Positions 5,216 to 7,222 of a DNA stretch of 7,222 nt are shown piece after piece. The notes under the pieces were generated by a model. It was not told the DNA's origin. It was given only the letters and a program-made list of their open reading frames with translations, and made no database searches. The position numbers and the translations under genes are program-made. Each line of letters starts with the position of its first letter. The stretch's first letter is position 1. Source of the stretch: Actinomycetales bacterium (GTDB taxonomy: Bacteria; Actinomycetota; Actinomycetes; Actinomycetales; Cellulomonadaceae); contig JAATES010000392.1 in assembly GCA_015655615.1 (NCBI GenBank), positions 1 to 7,222 on the forward strand, in the 5' to 3' direction.

Positions 5216-6490
5216 TCAGCCGCGGATCTGTCCCTTGCCATGGACGATCCACTTGGAGGTCGTCAGTTCGGCCAGGCCCATCGGACCGCGGGCGTGCAGC
5301 TTCTGGGTCGAGATGCCGATCTCGGCACCCAGCCCGAACTCCCCGCCGTCCGTGAACCGCGTCGAGGCGTTCACCATGACGCACGCCGAGTCGAGCTCGG
5401 CCACGAACCGCTCCGACGCCTGCAGGTTGTCGGTCACGATGGCCTCGGTGTGCCCCGAGGTCCAGGTGCGGATGTGGTTGATGGCCTCGTCCAGCGAGGA
5501 CACCACCTTCACCGCGAGTTCCAGTCCGTGGTACTCCTTGGCCCAGTCGTCGTCCACGGCAGCCTCGAACGCCGTGCCGGCGGGACGGCCTGCGGCCACG
5601 GTCGCATCGCCGTGGATCGTGACGTGCTCCGCGTTGAGCGCGTTGAGCACCCGGGGCAGGAACTCCGCCGCGACGGCCTCATGCACCAGCAGCGTCTCGG
5701 CGGCGTTGCAGACGCTGGGACGCTGGACCTTGGCGTTGAGCACGATCCGCTCGGCCCAGTCGAGGTTGGCGGCTGCGTCGACGTACACGTGACAGTTGCC
5801 GACCCCCGTCTCGATGACCGGGACCTTGGCCTCGCGCACCACGGTCTGGATCAGCCCGGCACCGCCGCGTGGGATCAGCAGGTCGACGAGTCCGCGGGCG
5901 CCCATGAGCGCCACCGCACCCTCGCGTCCATAGTCGTCAATGGACTGCACGGCGTCAGCCGGAAGACCCTGCTCGGCGAGCGCCTCGCGGAGCACCGCGA
6001 CGATCACCCGATTGGTCTCGGCTGCGGCCGAGCCACCGCGCAGAATCACCGCGTTGCCGCTCTTGAGCCCGAGGGCGGCCGCGTCCACGGTGACGTTGGG
6101 GCGGGCCTCGTAGATCATGCCCACCACCCCCATGGGAACTCGCACCTGCTGCAGGCGCAGACCGTTGGGCAGCGTCGAGCCACGCAGCACCTCCCCCACC
6201 GGGTCGGGCAACGCGGCGACCTCGCGCAGGGCATCGGCGATGGCCACGATGCGCTGCGGGGTCAGTGCCAGGCGGTCGAGCGTGCTCTCAGACATGCCCG
6301 CTGCGCGTTCCCGGTCCAGGTCGACGACGTTGGCCGCCACGATGGGATCCGTCGCCACCTCCAGAGCGGTGGCCAGCGCTTTCAGCGCCGCATCCTTGGT
6401 GCCACGGGTGGCGGTGGCCAGGACGCGGGCCGCGACCTTGGCCTGTCGGGCGATGTCGTGCACGGCGGAGGTGACGTCGGTAGCAGTCAT
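5216..6490 (-). CDS. proA: Gamma-glutamyl phosphate reductase ProA
   Basis: This 424-residue cytoplasmic NADPH-dependent reductase converts gamma-glutamyl phosphate to glutamate-5-semialdehyde, the second step of proline synthesis. It belongs to the aldehyde dehydrogenase superfamily. Visible landmarks are [20 protein letters not shown] (118-137), [17 protein letters not shown] (144-160), [14 protein letters not shown] (225-238) and the catalytic cysteine C261 in [15 protein letters not shown]. The C-terminal stretch includes [18 protein letters not shown] and [14 protein letters not shown]. Length is normal. The ATG at 6490 lacks a clear Shine-Dalgarno sequence, but a -10 hexamer ends six bases before it, pointing to leaderless translation. 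It follows proB by 87 bases in the same direction, the usual pairing with glutamate 5-kinase, which supplies its unstable substrate. Confidence 0.98.
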   Translation of the reverse strand: MTATDVTSAVHDIARQAKVAARVLATATRGTKDAALKALATALEVATDPIVAANVVDLDRERAAGMSESTLDRLALTPQRIVAIADALREVAALPDPVGEVLRGSTLPNGLRLQQVRVPMGVVGMIYEARPNVTVDAAALGLKSGNAVILRGGSAAAETNRVIVAVLREALAEQGLPADAVQSIDDYGREGAVALMGARGLVDLLIPRGGAGLIQTVVREAKVPVIETGVGNCHVYVDAAANLDWAERIVLNAKVQRPSVCNAAETLLVHEAVAAEFLPRVLNALNAEHVTIHGDATVAAGRPAGTAFEAAVDDDWAKEYHGLELAVKVVSSLDEAINHIRTWTSGHTEAIVTDNLQASERFVAELDSACVMVNASTRFTDGGEFGLGAEIGISTQKLHARGPMGLAELTTSKWIVHGKGQIRG

Positions 6491-6496
6491 CCGGCC

Positions 6497-6525
6497 AGCC
6501 TAATCGGTGCCCGCGCCCCCGTCAG
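6497..6525 (-). promoter_or_regulatory. Putative proA promoter giving a leaderless transcript
   Basis: On the minus strand, CTGACG (6520-6525) and TAGGCT (6497-6502) are spaced by exactly 17 bases and resemble -35 TTGACA and -10 TANNNT. Only six bases separate the -10 from the ATG, which places the expected start point at the A of the start codon. The lack of a good ribosome site before proA fits this. Leaderless mRNAs are common in actinobacteria. Confidence 0.5.
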
Positions 6526-6548
6526 CCGACGGCACCGCACAGCCGACG
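6523..6548. repeat. Short direct repeat upstream of proA
   Basis: CAGCCGACG occurs at 6523-6531 and again at 6540-6548, a 17-bp period, at and just upstream of the putative -35 of proA. It could be a pair of regulator half-sites, but nine bases of GC-rich sequence may recur by chance. Confidence 0.3.
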
Positions 6549-6577
6549 TCACACCCTGCTCACCATGGCGTGGCATG

Positions 6578-7222
6578 TCACGTGCTGGCCGGAGGAGCCT
6601 TCTTCGGCGGCCGGCGCACCAGCACCAGGTCGTCGCGGTGCACCAGCGCCTTGTCGAAGCCGTTCCCGTGCGTGGCACGCAGCTCCGACGTCGAGTGTCC
6701 CAGCAGACCGGGGATCTCCGACGCGTCGTAGGCCACGAGCCCGCGCGCCACCACCTTGCCGTTGTTGCCGGCCAGCTCCACCGGGTCGCCCGCACTGAAG
6801 TCGCCTTCCACGGCCACCACCCCGGCGGGCAGCAGCGAGGCGAGCCCGCCCTGGACCGCGCGTACCGCCCCGTCGTCGAGAACGAGCCGGCCCTTCGCCT
6901 TGGCCGCGAACCCGACCCACAGCCGTCGCCGGCTGGTGCGCTTGCCGGTCGGGGTGAAGAACGTGCCCACCGCCTCGCCCGCGAGCGCAGGCCCCGCGTG
7001 ATCCGCCCTGGTGAGCACCACGGGGGTGCCCGAGGCGGTGGCGATGCGCACCGATTCCAGCTTGGTGAGCATGCCCCCGGTCCCCACCGCACTCCCCCGG
7101 CCGGTGACCTCGATGCCTTCGAGATCCTGCGGCCCGCGGACCAGCGGGATCTGACGCGACCCGGGGTGGTCCGGTGGCGCGGTGTAGAGGCCGTCGACGT
7201 CGGTCAGCAACACCATGGCGTC
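6578..7222 (-). CDS. proB: Glutamate 5-kinase ProB, 3' part (start outside window)
   Basis: ProB phosphorylates glutamate with ATP to gamma-glutamyl phosphate, committing it to proline synthesis. Only about the last 214 codons are present; roughly 160 N-terminal residues lie beyond the right edge. The frame is open there (reading DA before MVLLTDVDGLYT), so the ATG at 7216 is internal. The end of the amino-acid kinase domain is visible as VLLTDVDGLYT and GRGSAVGTGGMLTKLESVRI, the ATP/glutamate-binding region. A C-terminal PUA domain follows, from about RRRLWVGFAAKAKGRLVLDD to KALVHRDDLVLV, including FSAGDPVEL and VARGLVAYDASEI. The PUA domain is typical of longer bacterial ProB proteins. The gene ends in a basic Pro-rich tail (RRPPKKAPPAST). 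It is directly upstream of proA. Confidence 0.96.
   Translation of the reverse strand, partial: DAMVLLTDVDGLYTAPPDHPGSRQIPLVRGPQDLEGIEVTGRGSAVGTGGMLTKLESVRIATASGTPVVLTRADHAGPALAGEAVGTFFTPTGKRTSRRRLWVGFAAKAKGRLVLDDGAVRAVQGGLASLLPAGVVAVEGDFSAGDPVELAGNNGKVVARGLVAYDASEIPGLLGHSTSELRATHGNGFDKALVHRDDLVLVRRPPKKAPPAST

Noticed and set aside
7214..7216. ATG at 7216 as the start of proB
   Set aside because: It falls within the conserved LLTDVDGLYT region; the kinase N-terminus must lie beyond the right edge.
1..7222. Defence, phage or secondary-metabolite system
   Set aside because: Apart from the IS, recognisable genes are conserved housekeeping genes in a common actinobacterial order.

Overview
The window is high-GC DNA with GTG and TTG starts, GC-rich third codon positions, short gene overlaps and actinobacterial gene neighbours. 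It most likely comes from an actinomycete (Actinomycetota). The Ala/Pro-rich tail-anchored protein with [ST]RRxxR motifs recalls Micrococcales, but the genus cannot be fixed from the sequence alone.

Layout. Positions 1 to about 1213 are the right-hand part of an IS256-family insertion sequence: a transposase on the + strand with intact catalytic residues, cut by the left window edge, followed by a probable right terminal inverted repeat. Positions 1214-1306 hold a perfect 12-bp stem-loop and a perfect 23-bp tandem duplication, each copy containing the palindrome AGTCGCGACT. Everything from 1307 to 7222 is on the minus strand. In transcription order (right to left) it reads: proB (3' part only), proA, a 51-residue membrane protein absent from long-ORF lists, nadD, a 511-residue Ala/Pro-rich tail-anchored protein, rsfS, a histidine-phosphatase family protein, and tRNA-Ala(GGC).

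How the genes relate. ProB and ProA carry out the first two steps of proline synthesis from glutamate. NadD makes nicotinate adenine dinucleotide in NAD synthesis. RsfS silences ribosomes by binding the large subunit. The phosphatase sits where mycobacteria carry the glucosyl-3-phosphoglycerate phosphatase GpgP. From the 51-residue gene to the phosphatase the genes are close or overlapping (31-nt gap, 20-nt overlap, 88-nt gap, 4-nt overlap), so they probably form one operon. proA has its own likely promoter, placed so that the transcript would start at its ATG (leaderless). A weak terminator and a weak promoter lie between proA and the 51-residue gene.

Novelty. Most of the window is conserved chromosomal housekeeping DNA with an IS next to it. 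I see no defence system, CRISPR array, phage or biosynthetic cluster. The least explained elements are the tandem palindromic repeat behind the tRNA, the tail-anchored protein between nadD and rsfS, and the small membrane protein.
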